Below are positions 1 to 5,564 of a DNA stretch of 5,799 nt, piece by piece. Location: the NCBI GenBank assembly GCA_028869355.1, contig JAGWSK010000436.1, positions 1 to 5,799 of the forward strand, written 5' to 3'. Positions within the stretch are counted from its first letter, which is position 1, and every line of letters begins with the position of its first letter. The position numbers and the translations under genes were made by a program. The notes beneath the pieces were generated by a model, which saw nothing but the letters and a program-made list of their open reading frames with translations, did not search any database and was not told where the DNA came from. The stretch comes from Alphaproteobacteria bacterium (GTDB lineage: Bacteria; Pseudomonadota; Alphaproteobacteria; Micropepsales; Micropepsaceae).

Positions 1-57
1 GCGGACATTGAGCTGAATGTGATTGAGACCACGCGAGCGAATCACAGTCTTTGCCAT
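1..57 (-). CDS. VOC (glyoxalase-fold) family protein, N-terminal fragment
   Basis: Only the first 19 codons lie in the window; the gene runs off the left edge. The translation is MAKTVIRSRGLNHIQLNVR. The G-L-N-H-I-Q-L-N-V run is typical of the first beta strand of the vicinal oxygen chelate fold (glyoxalase, bleomycin resistance and extradiol dioxygenase proteins). In that fold the His of this strand is usually the first metal ligand. A purine-rich AGGGGA lies upstream on the minus strand (69-74), 11 bases before the ATG, so this start is reasonable. No signal peptide is seen, which suggests a cytoplasmic protein. It is divergent from the LpxH-like gene. The substrate cannot be inferred from so short a piece, and the family call rests on one strand motif. 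Confidence 0.6.
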   Translation of the reverse strand, partial: MAKTVIRSRGLNHIQLNVR

Positions 58-208
58 GGCTTCATCAGTCCCCTGAACGTTAACGCGGGATAAACGCCAG
101 AATCATGAAACTGTAAAAGAACTGCCACAGAAGATTCGCACAAACCGCCCAGACACGATGCGCAAAAGCGGCTGATTCGCTCCGCCGCGTGAACTGTTTG
201 AGGTGCGT
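58..208. other. Divergent intergenic region, probably carrying two promoters
   Basis: These 151 bases separate the divergent VOC fragment from the LpxH-like gene, so promoters for both should lie here. Apart from the ribosome binding sites at its two ends I found no convincing -35/-10 pair, operator palindrome or RNA gene. The regulatory role is inferred from gene orientation only. Confidence 0.4.
200..203 (+). promoter_or_regulatory. Ribosome binding site that decides the LpxH-like start
   Basis: GAGG lies five bases before the ATG at 209. The in-frame GTG at 203 overlaps this site and so cannot use it. The later in-frame ATG at 308, where homology to the family begins, has no clear Shine-Dalgarno sequence. 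This favours 209 as the start. Confidence 0.5.
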
Positions 209-1123
209 ATGAACGCATATTCCCTGGAATCTTTCCGCCCCGAGCGGCGATTGCAAGCCGAACAGCAGCGGTCGAGCTTCATTTCCGGCGCGGCCTTCTC
301 CGACCGGATGAACCTGCACCGTACCATCTTCATTTCCGACACCCATCTCGGCACCCGCGGCTGCAAGGCGGCGATGCTGGCAGATTTCCTCGCCAATAAC
401 GATTGCCGCACGCTCTATCTGGTCGGCGACATCCTGGACGGCTGGCAGGTCAGGAACTGGCACTGGGACGAAGCGCACCGGCGTGTCATCGATGAAATCC
501 TGTTCAAGGCCGCCAGCGGCACGCGTGTGGTCTATATCGCCGGCAATCACGACGAAGCACTGCGGCGCTACGCCGGCCTGATCCTCGCCGGCGTTGAATT
601 GCACCGCGAAGCGATCCATGAAACCGCCGACGGACGGCGCCTGCTGGTCATTCATGGCGACCAATTCGATGGGATCGTCAATTACGCCAAATGGCTCGCG
701 CATCTCGGCGACACCGCCTACACCATCGCGCTCCGCGCCAACGACATGCTTCATGCGGTGCGGAAGTGTTTTGGCCTGCCATATTGGTCGCTGTCGCAAT
801 ATCTGAAGACCAAGGTCAAAAACGCCGTTCAGTTCATCAGCAATTTCGAACAGGCGGTGGTGCGCGCCGCGCAGGCTGCGGGCACCGACGGCGTTGTCTG
901 CGGCCATATCCACCATCCCGCAATCCGCAATTTCGGCGACATCCTCTACTGCAACGATGGGGACTGGATCGAAAACTGCAGCGCGCTGGTCGAAAACGGC
1001 CTGGGACAACTCGAACTCATGTACTGGACCGAATGCGCGGACGACGGCTCCGCGCCCGAGCGCAACCTGCCCGCCGTGGCTGCGGTACGGCAGTGGACCC
1101 TGGAACCCGCCTTATCCACATGA
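209..1123 (+). CDS. LpxH-like metallophosphoesterase (UDP-2,3-diacylglucosamine diphosphatase family)
   Basis: This 304-residue protein is a calcineurin-like phosphoesterase. The metal-binding motifs appear in order: DTHLG (D44, H46), GDILD (D74), GNHD (112-115), HGDQFD (H149) and GHIHH (H233, H235), so the two-metal site looks complete. The stretches LPYWSLSQ, KTKVKNAVQFI and GDWIENC are characteristic of the proteobacterial group annotated as UDP-2,3-diacylglucosamine diphosphatase. True LpxH cleaves UDP-2,3-diacylglucosamine to lipid X in lipid A synthesis at the inner membrane face. However, classical LpxH has GNRD where this protein has GNHD, which places it with the LpxH2-like branch, whose role is uncertain. 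Many Alphaproteobacteria use LpxI for the lipid A step. About 33 residues precede the conserved core; an ATG at 308 would give a 271-residue protein lacking them. No signal peptide is seen. A likely terminator follows, so it appears to be monocistronic. Confidence 0.88.
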   Translation: MNAYSLESFRPERRLQAEQQRSSFISGAAFSDRMNLHRTIFISDTHLGTRGCKAAMLADFLANNDCRTLYLVGDILDGWQVRNWHWDEAHRRVIDEILFKAASGTRVVYIAGNHDEALRRYAGLILAGVELHREAIHETADGRRLLVIHGDQFDGIVNYAKWLAHLGDTAYTIALRANDMLHAVRKCFGLPYWSLSQYLKTKVKNAVQFISNFEQAVVRAAQAAGTDGVVCGHIHHPAIRNFGDILYCNDGDWIENCSALVENGLGQLELMYWTECADDGSAPERNLPAVAAVRQWTLEPALST

Positions 1124-1130
1124 ATCAACC

Positions 1131-1148
1131 GCCGGGAGGTAGCCCGGC
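1131..1148 (+). other. Short GC-rich hairpin after the LpxH-like stop
   Basis: GCCGGG (1131-1136) and CCCGGC (1143-1148) form a perfect 6-bp stem with a 6-base loop, starting eight bases after the stop codon. No T-run follows, so it is not a terminator by itself. It could stabilise the mRNA 3' end upstream of the terminator at 1164-1200, or be chance in GC-rich DNA. Confidence 0.3.
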
Positions 1149-1163
1149 CCGCAGACTTTGGCT

Positions 1164-1200
1164 AAAGCTTCCCGGTATTATCGAGGGGGGGCTTTTTTTT
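1164..1200 (+). terminator. Likely intrinsic terminator of the LpxH-like gene
   Basis: AAAGCTTCCC (1164-1173) can pair with GGGGGGCTTT (1186-1195) as a 10-bp stem with two G-U pairs and a 12-base loop. T continues to 1200. This is a good rho-independent terminator geometry about 40 bases after the LpxH-like stop. The G-run of the 3' arm is also the only candidate ribosome binding site for the small gene at 1201, so the two functions overlap. Confidence 0.6.
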
Positions 1201-1374
1201 ATGTTCGAGCGCATGTCCGTGTGGCGCCTCCGCCACTTCGCCGACGAATGCCGCCGTGCCGTCGCACATGCCTCCGATCCCCTGACCCGGCGTGAATTGG
1301 CAGAGTTCGAAGCGAAATTCCGCGAACTTGCCTCGGACGTCGAGGCCGTCCAGCGCACTGCCGCAAACGGATAA
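1201..1374 (+). CDS. Small helical hypothetical protein (57 residues)
   Basis: The product is rich in Arg, Glu and Ala and is probably almost all alpha helix. It contains the pattern RHFADECRRAVAHASDP followed by TRRELAEFEAKFRELA. This resembles the many short alphaproteobacterial proteins of unknown function with an 'ECRRLA...A.DP..R..L..la..w..la' helical-hairpin pattern. That likeness is from memory of the family, and no function is known to me. The ribosome binding site would be the G7 run at 1185-1191, nine bases upstream. A second in-frame ATG at 1213 (MSVWRLR) is an alternative start. The odd feature is the leader: the T-tract of a hairpin ends exactly at the ATG. The gene ends 57 bases before the MBL-fold gene and could be read with it or alone. 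Confidence 0.6.
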   Translation: MFERMSVWRLRHFADECRRAVAHASDPLTRRELAEFEAKFRELASDVEAVQRTAANG

Positions 1375-1420
1375 ATTTCCTCCACCCGCGCCAATGGTTT
1401 AATGTCGTCCCGAATTTGCC

Positions 1421-1424
1421 GGAA
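1421..1424 (+). promoter_or_regulatory. Ribosome binding site that decides the MBL-fold start
   Basis: GGAA lies seven bases before the ATG at 1432. The upstream in-frame ATG at 1402 has no purine-rich site before it, and starting there would put ten polar residues in front of the signal peptide. The start at 1432 is therefore preferred. Confidence 0.5.
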
Positions 1425-1431
1425 CGATTAC

Positions 1432-2325
1432 ATGCTGGCGCGGGCTGTCCTCTTCACGTTTTGCTTTTGTATCTTTGCGGCGACGGGTGTGCATGCGCAG
1501 ACACCGGCGTGGTCGGCCGATATCGGCGAAGTCCGCCAGACCGCAGCGCTGATTCCGGGCGCCAAGCCCTTGCGGATCAATATCCTGAAATTCGCCGAGA
1601 GCCGGCGCACCAAGAATTTCTCGCTCAAGGGCGCGCCGAAAGAGCCCAGCATCCAGGCCCGCACCGTGTTTCAGGTCGTGTATCCGGACGGCACCGTGAT
1701 GGTCGATTCCGGCATGGATTTGCAGGTGCATAAATTCTTCGGCCGCGGCGTCGAAGAACCCTATTTCCCCGATGCTGCGGTCAAGGTCGAAATGGCGCTG
1801 CAGGCGGCACGCATCATTGTCATGACCCATGAACACGGAGATCATGTCGCGGGTGTGATCCGCACTCCGTTTTTCAATCAACTGGCGCCCAAGACCGTGC
1901 TGACGCGCACCCAGATCGATACCCTGATGCACGATCCGCAAATGCCGGAAATCCGCCTTACGCCGGATATGGCGCAGCACTTCATCGTCATCGATTACGA
2001 CAAATATTATCCGTTCGCGCCCGGAATGGCGCTGATCAAGGCGCCCGGCCACACGCCGGGATCGCAGATGATCTATGTCGCGCTCGCTTCGGGAAAGGAA
2101 TTCGTTCTTGCCGGCGATGTCGCCTGGCACATGGATGGCGTGCGCAACGTCATCGGCAAGGATGCGCCATGGGTGAAGGAAGACATCGCAAAAGTGGATG
2201 CCGAATTGCAATGGCTGCACGATCTCACCACGACGCAAAAGAATTTGACCGTCGTGCTCAGCCATGACGAAGAACAACGGCTCGACCTAATCAAACGCAA
2301 AGTACTCGGGGACGGCCTGGAATAG
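1432..2325 (+). CDS. Exported metallo-beta-lactamase-fold hydrolase
   Basis: The 297-residue protein begins with a Sec-type signal peptide (MLAR, a hydrophobic stretch at 5-19, then V-H-A before Q23), so the mature enzyme should be periplasmic or secreted. The MBL fold is shown by VDSGMD (91-96) and HEHGDH (133-138, the HxHxDH motif), then GHTPGS (H207), AGDVAW (D229) and LSHDE (H278). All expected ligands of a di-metal site are present. The layout resembles lactonase and glyoxalase-II-like hydrolases more than true beta-lactamases. An acyl-homoserine-lactone or other lactone/ester substrate is possible but not shown. The next gene begins eight bases after this stop, with its ribosome binding site overlapping the stop, so the two form an operon. 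An alternative start at 1402 would add ten residues and spoil the signal peptide. Confidence 0.9.
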   Translation: MLARAVLFTFCFCIFAATGVHAQTPAWSADIGEVRQTAALIPGAKPLRINILKFAESRRTKNFSLKGAPKEPSIQARTVFQVVYPDGTVMVDSGMDLQVHKFFGRGVEEPYFPDAAVKVEMALQAARIIVMTHEHGDHVAGVIRTPFFNQLAPKTVLTRTQIDTLMHDPQMPEIRLTPDMAQHFIVIDYDKYYPFAPGMALIKAPGHTPGSQMIYVALASGKEFVLAGDVAWHMDGVRNVIGKDAPWVKEDIAKVDAELQWLHDLTTTQKNLTVVLSHDEEQRLDLIKRKVLGDGLE

Positions 2326-2329
2326 GAGG
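2324..2329 (+). promoter_or_regulatory. Ribosome binding site overlapping the MBL-fold stop codon
   Basis: A full AGGAGG overlaps the last two bases of the TAG stop of the MBL-fold gene and lies four bases before the ATG at 2334. This arrangement favours translational coupling of the two hydrolases. Confidence 0.8.
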
Positions 2330-2333
2330 ACCC

Positions 2334-3503
2334 ATGCGAAGGACATTCCTCAGCGGCGTAGTCGCGGCTTTGGCAGCTTTATCTCCCGCCGCGGCGCAAC
2401 ACGGCGCTGTGACGGATGGGCCGCCGGTGGCGCGTCAGGGCTACCTGTTTGCCGGCGGTCATTATCTGACCATCGGCGGCAAGCAGGTCATGGCCGGACA
2501 GCTCTACGCCGAATTCCAGATTCCGAGACAGCAAACCCATCCCGTTCCGATCGTGATGGTGCATGGCGCGATCCAGACCGGCACCAATTTCACCGGTACG
2601 CCCGATGGGCGCATGGGCTGGGCGGAATATTTCCTCCGCCACGGCTATGCGGTGTACGTCATCGATCAGCCGGGACGTTCGCGTGCGAGCTACAACGCCG
2701 GAGCCGACGGCGGACAAGCCTTTCCGGATTTGCTGAACACCGAGCAGCGCTTCACTGCGCCGGAGCGCTACAATCTGTGGCCGCAGGCGCATCTGCACAC
2801 GCAATGGCCGGGCAGTGGAATGGCCGGCGACCCGATTTTCGATCAGTTCTACGCGTCCCAGGTGCCATTCGTGCAGGCCGCGGCGAAAGCACAGGCGATG
2901 ACGCGCGATGCCCTCGTTGCACTGCTGGAGAAAATCGGACCGGCCGTTGTCATGACCCATTCGCAATCGGGGTCGATGGGATGGCTGACGGCCGATGCCC
3001 GCCCCGATCTGGTGCGCGCGCTGGTGCAGGTCGAGCCCTCCGGCCCGCCGGTGCATGATGTGCTGATGACCGGCGCTCCGGATTATCTGCACGACGGCGA
3101 GGCGGTGCGCCCCTGGGGATTGAGCGCGATCCCGCTGAATTACCAGCCGCGCGCCGCGACGGCAGCCGGCTTGTCCTTTGTCGAGCAGGCGCAGGCGGAC
3201 GGGCCGGGCCTTGCGCGCTGCTGGATGCAAACGGCGCCGGCGCGACAACTGCCCAATCTCGCGAAGATGCCGATGCTCATTGTCAACGGCGAGGCGTCAT
3301 TCCATGCGCCGTTCGAGCATTGCACGGTCAAATATCTTCAGCAGGCCGGCGTGCGTACGGACTGGATCGATCTCGGCAGGGCTGGAATTCATGGCAACGG
3401 CCACATGATGATGCTCGAGAAAAACAATCTCGAAATCGCAGCCGTGATCGACCGCTGGCTGACGAAGGCGTTGCCAGCCAAATCCGCCGCGCGGACGCCC
3501 TGA
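2334..3503 (+). CDS. Exported alpha/beta hydrolase, esterase 713-like
   Basis: This 389-residue protein starts with a signal peptide (MRRTFLSG, a hydrophobic stretch, then A-A-A before Q22). RRTFLS partly fits a twin-arginine motif, so Tat export is possible. An alpha/beta-hydrolase core follows: VMVHGA (75-80, oxyanion region), YVIDQPGRSRAS (108-119) and the nucleophile elbow THSQSG with Ser210. VQVEPSGPP places Glu234 after the next strand, and GNGHMMM gives His357. A Ser-Glu-His triad with HSQSG and a Glu acid matches esterase 713 of Alcaligenes and its relatives, rather than the usual Ser-Asp-His order. Cys296 and Cys330 could form a disulfide, in keeping with export. The natural substrate of this family is poorly known. 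It is the second gene of an operon with the MBL-fold enzyme. Its stop is one base from that of the convergent gene, with no terminator between. Confidence 0.9.
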   Translation: MRRTFLSGVVAALAALSPAAAQHGAVTDGPPVARQGYLFAGGHYLTIGGKQVMAGQLYAEFQIPRQQTHPVPIVMVHGAIQTGTNFTGTPDGRMGWAEYFLRHGYAVYVIDQPGRSRASYNAGADGGQAFPDLLNTEQRFTAPERYNLWPQAHLHTQWPGSGMAGDPIFDQFYASQVPFVQAAAKAQAMTRDALVALLEKIGPAVVMTHSQSGSMGWLTADARPDLVRALVQVEPSGPPVHDVLMTGAPDYLHDGEAVRPWGLSAIPLNYQPRAATAAGLSFVEQAQADGPGLARCWMQTAPARQLPNLAKMPMLIVNGEASFHAPFEHCTVKYLQQAGVRTDWIDLGRAGIHGNGHMMMLEKNNLEIAAVIDRWLTKALPAKSAARTP

Positions 3504-3504
3504 T

Positions 3505-3660
3505 TTAGCTCGTGGGCTTGTTCGCCTGCGGCTGAGGTTGGACCGGCGGTTTCGGTTTCGGCTGCGAGAAGACTGACGCCTGCGGTTGGGCGTGCTTCTT
3601 ATCCTTGCTCTGTTTCGGTTTCTTCTTCTCGCGGTTGTTTCTCTGTTCCTTGTGGGCCAT
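3505..3660 (-). CDS. Small Lys/Pro/Gln-rich basic protein (51 residues)
   Basis: The first half (MAHKEQRNNREKKKPKQ onward) is packed with Lys, Arg and Asn. The second half alternates Pro, Gln and Lys (QPKPKPPVQPQPQ). It is strongly basic, probably disordered, and has no membrane segment. A very good Shine-Dalgarno sequence (GGGAGGAGG on the minus strand, 3668-3676) lies seven bases before the ATG, which supports a real gene despite the low complexity. Short proteins starting like this with a Lys-rich stretch are common hypothetical proteins in Bradyrhizobium and relatives; this comes from recollection. No function is known, though nucleic-acid binding is conceivable from charge. It begins 52 bases after the stop of the co-directional hydrolase and may share its transcript. 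Confidence 0.72.
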   Translation of the reverse strand: MAHKEQRNNREKKKPKQSKDKKHAQPQASVFSQPKPKPPVQPQPQANKPTS

Positions 3661-3712
3661 GGCGCGGCCTCCTCCCGTTGGACGGCCTAGTTTATCGCGG
3701 TCCGCCGGAACT

Positions 3713-5026
3713 TCAAAACCTGGCGTTGGCCCATTTGGCGACGTAATCGAAATTGTTCTTCAGCGCGTTCGAGAAATTTTCCGCAGGCTGGCCACAGTCC
3801 TTGCATCCGCTGTAACCCAGAGTGGCGCCCTCGACCACAATGTAGTCCTTGTCGGCCGCCGCGGATTTCTGGAACATCCGCTCCTCATCGCCAAGCAGAT
3901 GATAGGCGCCCATCGCCACGATCAGGGTGGGCGCCTTGATATGCTGAACCGCGCATTCGGTCGAATTGTTGACCGAGCACCAGTCGACGCCGTCAAACGA
4001 GTTTGAGGATTTGATCGCATTGGTGCTGAGATAGGATTTGATCGTCAGCACCTTGGTGCCGATGTCGAAGCTGCGGTTGGTCCTGATCCGGTCAGGGTGC
4101 GGGGGCTCGATACTGTGCACGACCTGTTTGACGATCGTGCCGTCATTCTTCAGCAGTTTTTCCGGCTGCGAGGTACTCATGTATTCCGGGACGGAGGGAT
4201 CGAGTTCGGAAAGCCGTGCGGCTCCGCGCTCGGCACTGAACGGCACCAACACGATATCGTTGTCCGGAAACGGTCCTTCGCCCTGGCGGATCGAATCCTG
4301 CAGCGCGTGCACCTGCGCGATCTGCGCATTCATGACCCTGGATTGCGCGGCGTAGTAGCGGCTGCGGAATTCCCGGCTGTAATGCGATGCGCCTTTCGGA
4401 TTGTAGCCATTCGCGGGATCAAACGGATCAAGCGAGGCATCGACCAGCTTCGGCTTGCCGTCCACCATGGCGAGTGATGGATTGATGCCGGTCAGCGCCT
4501 GGAAACCGTCACCGGCATGGCCTTCGTCGAGCAAAATGCCGTCGGCTGGCGTCATGCCGGCGAGGTTGTTGCCGCACTGGAGGAGCTTATCCGCACCCTG
4601 ACAATAGGAGACGCCGTTTTCCGCCACCGCCTGGTAATAGGTCATCAGCGGCGCGCCACCGGAATGGCCGAGCAGGATCACCTTCGTGATACCGGGGATG
4701 GTGTGGGCATAATCCACCGCGGCCTTCACATCCAGCGCGATGTTTTCCCATTGCACGGACATCTCATTGTTGACGTAACGCGTGTTGAAGCACAGCGCAT
4801 CGAAGCCGCGCCTGGCGAGTTCGCGGCAGGCGATGTTGCCGAGATTATTGCCGGTGCGGTGTGCGATCAGGAACGCGATATGCGGCGCCGGTCCGCTGTC
4901 GGGCCGGTACAGCACCATGTTGACCCGGCCGGGAATGAATTCCGGATGGGTCTGCGCCATCACTGCGCCGGAGCACAGCGCCGCAACCGCGGCCAACCCG
5001 ATCATCCATGAACTCTTCCGGCGCAT
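3713..5026 (-). CDS. Exported alpha/beta hydrolase with atypical catalytic histidine region
   Basis: The 437-residue protein starts with a signal peptide (MRRKSSW, a hydrophobic stretch, then V-M-A before Q25), and GGGAGGG on the minus strand (5031-5037) precedes the ATG by four bases. The fold is shown by HIAFLIAHRTGN (49-60) and the nucleophile elbow LLGHSGGAP with Ser122. Strand ILLDEGH (164-170) and a late strand TLIVAMGAYHLLGD (367-380) with Asp380 follow. The last strand reads YIVVEGATLGYSG, so Leu403 sits where the catalytic His would normally be. Eight cysteines remain after signal cleavage, arranged as close pairs (67/79, 142/151, 350/358, 408/411), which suggests up to four disulfides in an exported protein. 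The region from 180 to 340 is probably a large insertion or cap. The reading frame stays open upstream to 5311, but those codons cross a terminator and 5S rRNA. Substrate unknown. Confidence 0.85.
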   Translation of the reverse strand: MRRKSSWMIGLAAVAALCSGAVMAQTHPEFIPGRVNMVLYRPDSGPAPHIAFLIAHRTGNNLGNIACRELARRGFDALCFNTRYVNNEMSVQWENIALDVKAAVDYAHTIPGITKVILLGHSGGAPLMTYYQAVAENGVSYCQGADKLLQCGNNLAGMTPADGILLDEGHAGDGFQALTGINPSLAMVDGKPKLVDASLDPFDPANGYNPKGASHYSREFRSRYYAAQSRVMNAQIAQVHALQDSIRQGEGPFPDNDIVLVPFSAERGAARLSELDPSVPEYMSTSQPEKLLKNDGTIVKQVVHSIEPPHPDRIRTNRSFDIGTKVLTIKSYLSTNAIKSSNSFDGVDWCSVNNSTECAVQHIKAPTLIVAMGAYHLLGDEERMFQKSAAADKDYIVVEGATLGYSGCKDCGQPAENFSNALKNNFDYVAKWANARF

Positions 5027-5062
5027 GTCACCCTCCCGTGTGAAAACGGCTGAAGGTTTATC

Positions 5063-5100
5063 GCAAAAATAAAACCCCGCGTGAGGAATTCGCGCGGGGC
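5063..5100 (-). terminator. Second intrinsic terminator downstream of the rRNA operon
   Basis: CCCCGCG (5075-5081) and CGCGGGG (5093-5099) form a 7-bp GC stem with an 11-base loop. On the minus strand the stem is followed by a T-rich run (complement of 5065-5074). It would stop minus-strand transcripts coming from the rRNA side. It ends only about 36 bases before the ATG of the exported hydrolase, so it also lies in that gene's upstream region. Confidence 0.75.
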
Positions 5101-5198
5101 CTGGCAAACAAAGTGAAACCTGGTTCGCGGCGCGCTGCTGGCGTGCGGGCGGATTGGGCACCAACGCTTTCGGGGGCGCAACCGCGGATCGGTTGTTC
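5101..5198. other. Spacer between the two terminators
   Basis: I see no gene here. A tRNA (for example initiator tRNA-Met, which often follows 5S in Alphaproteobacteria) was looked for and not found. A promoter for the minus-strand hydrolase may lie here, but no convincing -35/-10 pair was recognised. Confidence 0.4.
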
Positions 5199-5240
5199 AA
5201 AACAAAAACAGCCCCGCACGATTTCGCGTGCGGGGCTGTT
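5199..5240 (-). terminator. Main rRNA operon terminator
   Basis: A perfect 14-bp stem (5207-5220 with 5227-5240, core AGCCCCGCACG) has a 6-base loop. On the minus strand it is followed by T5-G-T4. It sits about 35 bases after the 5S 3' end and has ideal rho-independent form for ending the 23S-5S transcript. Confidence 0.9.
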
Positions 5241-5275
5241 GTCGATGGAAGGCGGGATGGGATCCGTGTTTGGCA

Positions 5276-5393
5276 GGCCGGGCGGCGACCGACTCTCCCG
5301 CGTGTTTTCACGCAGTACCATGGGCGCAGGGGGCTTTAACGGCCGAGTTCGGAATGGGATCGGGTGGAATTCCCCCGCTATGACCACCAGGCC
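5276..5393 (-). rRNA. rrf: 5S ribosomal RNA
   Basis: Read on the minus strand, the sequence carries standard 5S landmarks. These are the GGCCTGGTGGTCATAGCGG 5' region, CCGATCCCATTCCGAACTCG in the loop B/helix III region, GCGCCCATGGTACTG, and a 3' GGGAGAGTCGG region ending in CGGCC. The two ends carry complementary GGCC tracts of helix I. Ends are estimated from this helix and could be off by a few bases. The gene lies downstream of 23S on the same strand, as in normal rRNA operons. It appears intact at about 118 bases. Confidence 0.95.
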
Positions 5394-5408
5394 AGCAAAA
5401 CACGGATT

Positions 5409-5527
5409 ACAGAATACGGAATACAGGAATCGGAAATGTATTCCGGCATATCTCGATCGCGAATCGCGCCCGACAGAACACGGTCAGGCGTCAGGATCTA
5501 TTCTGATTCCTGATACCTGTATTCTGT
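5409..5527 (-). repeat. Imperfect inverted repeat in the 23S-5S spacer
   Basis: A 27-base arm at 5409-5435 and its inverted partner at 5501-5527 match at 21 of 27 positions and are separated by 65 bases. Within the left arm CGGAATACA (5417-5425) and TGTATTCCG (5437-5445) form a competing perfect 9-bp hairpin. The arms are built from repeated units of the GAATAC or GGAATC type. In the transcript this could be an RNase III-type processing stem between 23S and 5S; that role is inferred. Confidence 0.6.
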
Positions 5528-5564
5528 GCTCTGGATTTATTACCAGGCACGGGACAAAAATGCT

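Noticed and set aside
203..205. GTG at 203 as start of the LpxH-like gene
   Set aside because: It overlaps the GAGG ribosome binding site, which is correctly spaced for the ATG at 209.
80..1009. Long minus-strand open frame opposite the LpxH-like gene
   Set aside because: It is the antisense shadow of a gene with complete catalytic motifs, shows no family pattern, and such frames are common in GC-rich DNA.
1399..2277. Long minus-strand open frame opposite the MBL-fold gene
   Set aside because: The plus strand has a signal peptide and all metal ligands; the minus frame is His/Arg/Asp-rich without recognisable domains.
2379..3248. Long minus-strand open frame opposite the esterase
   Set aside because: Arg/His-rich composition typical of antisense frames; the plus strand carries a full catalytic triad.
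4517..5011. Plus-strand open frame opposite the third hydrolase
   Set aside because: Antisense shadow with no ribosome binding site or domain pattern.
5101..5198. Possible tRNA after 5S
   Set aside because: Initiator tRNA-Met often follows 5S in Alphaproteobacteria, but no acceptor stem, anticodon loop or T-loop could be matched here on either strand.
5027..5311. N-terminal extension of the third hydrolase to 5311
   Set aside because: These codons run through two terminators and into 5S rRNA; the ATG at 5026 has a strong ribosome binding site and begins a clean signal peptide.
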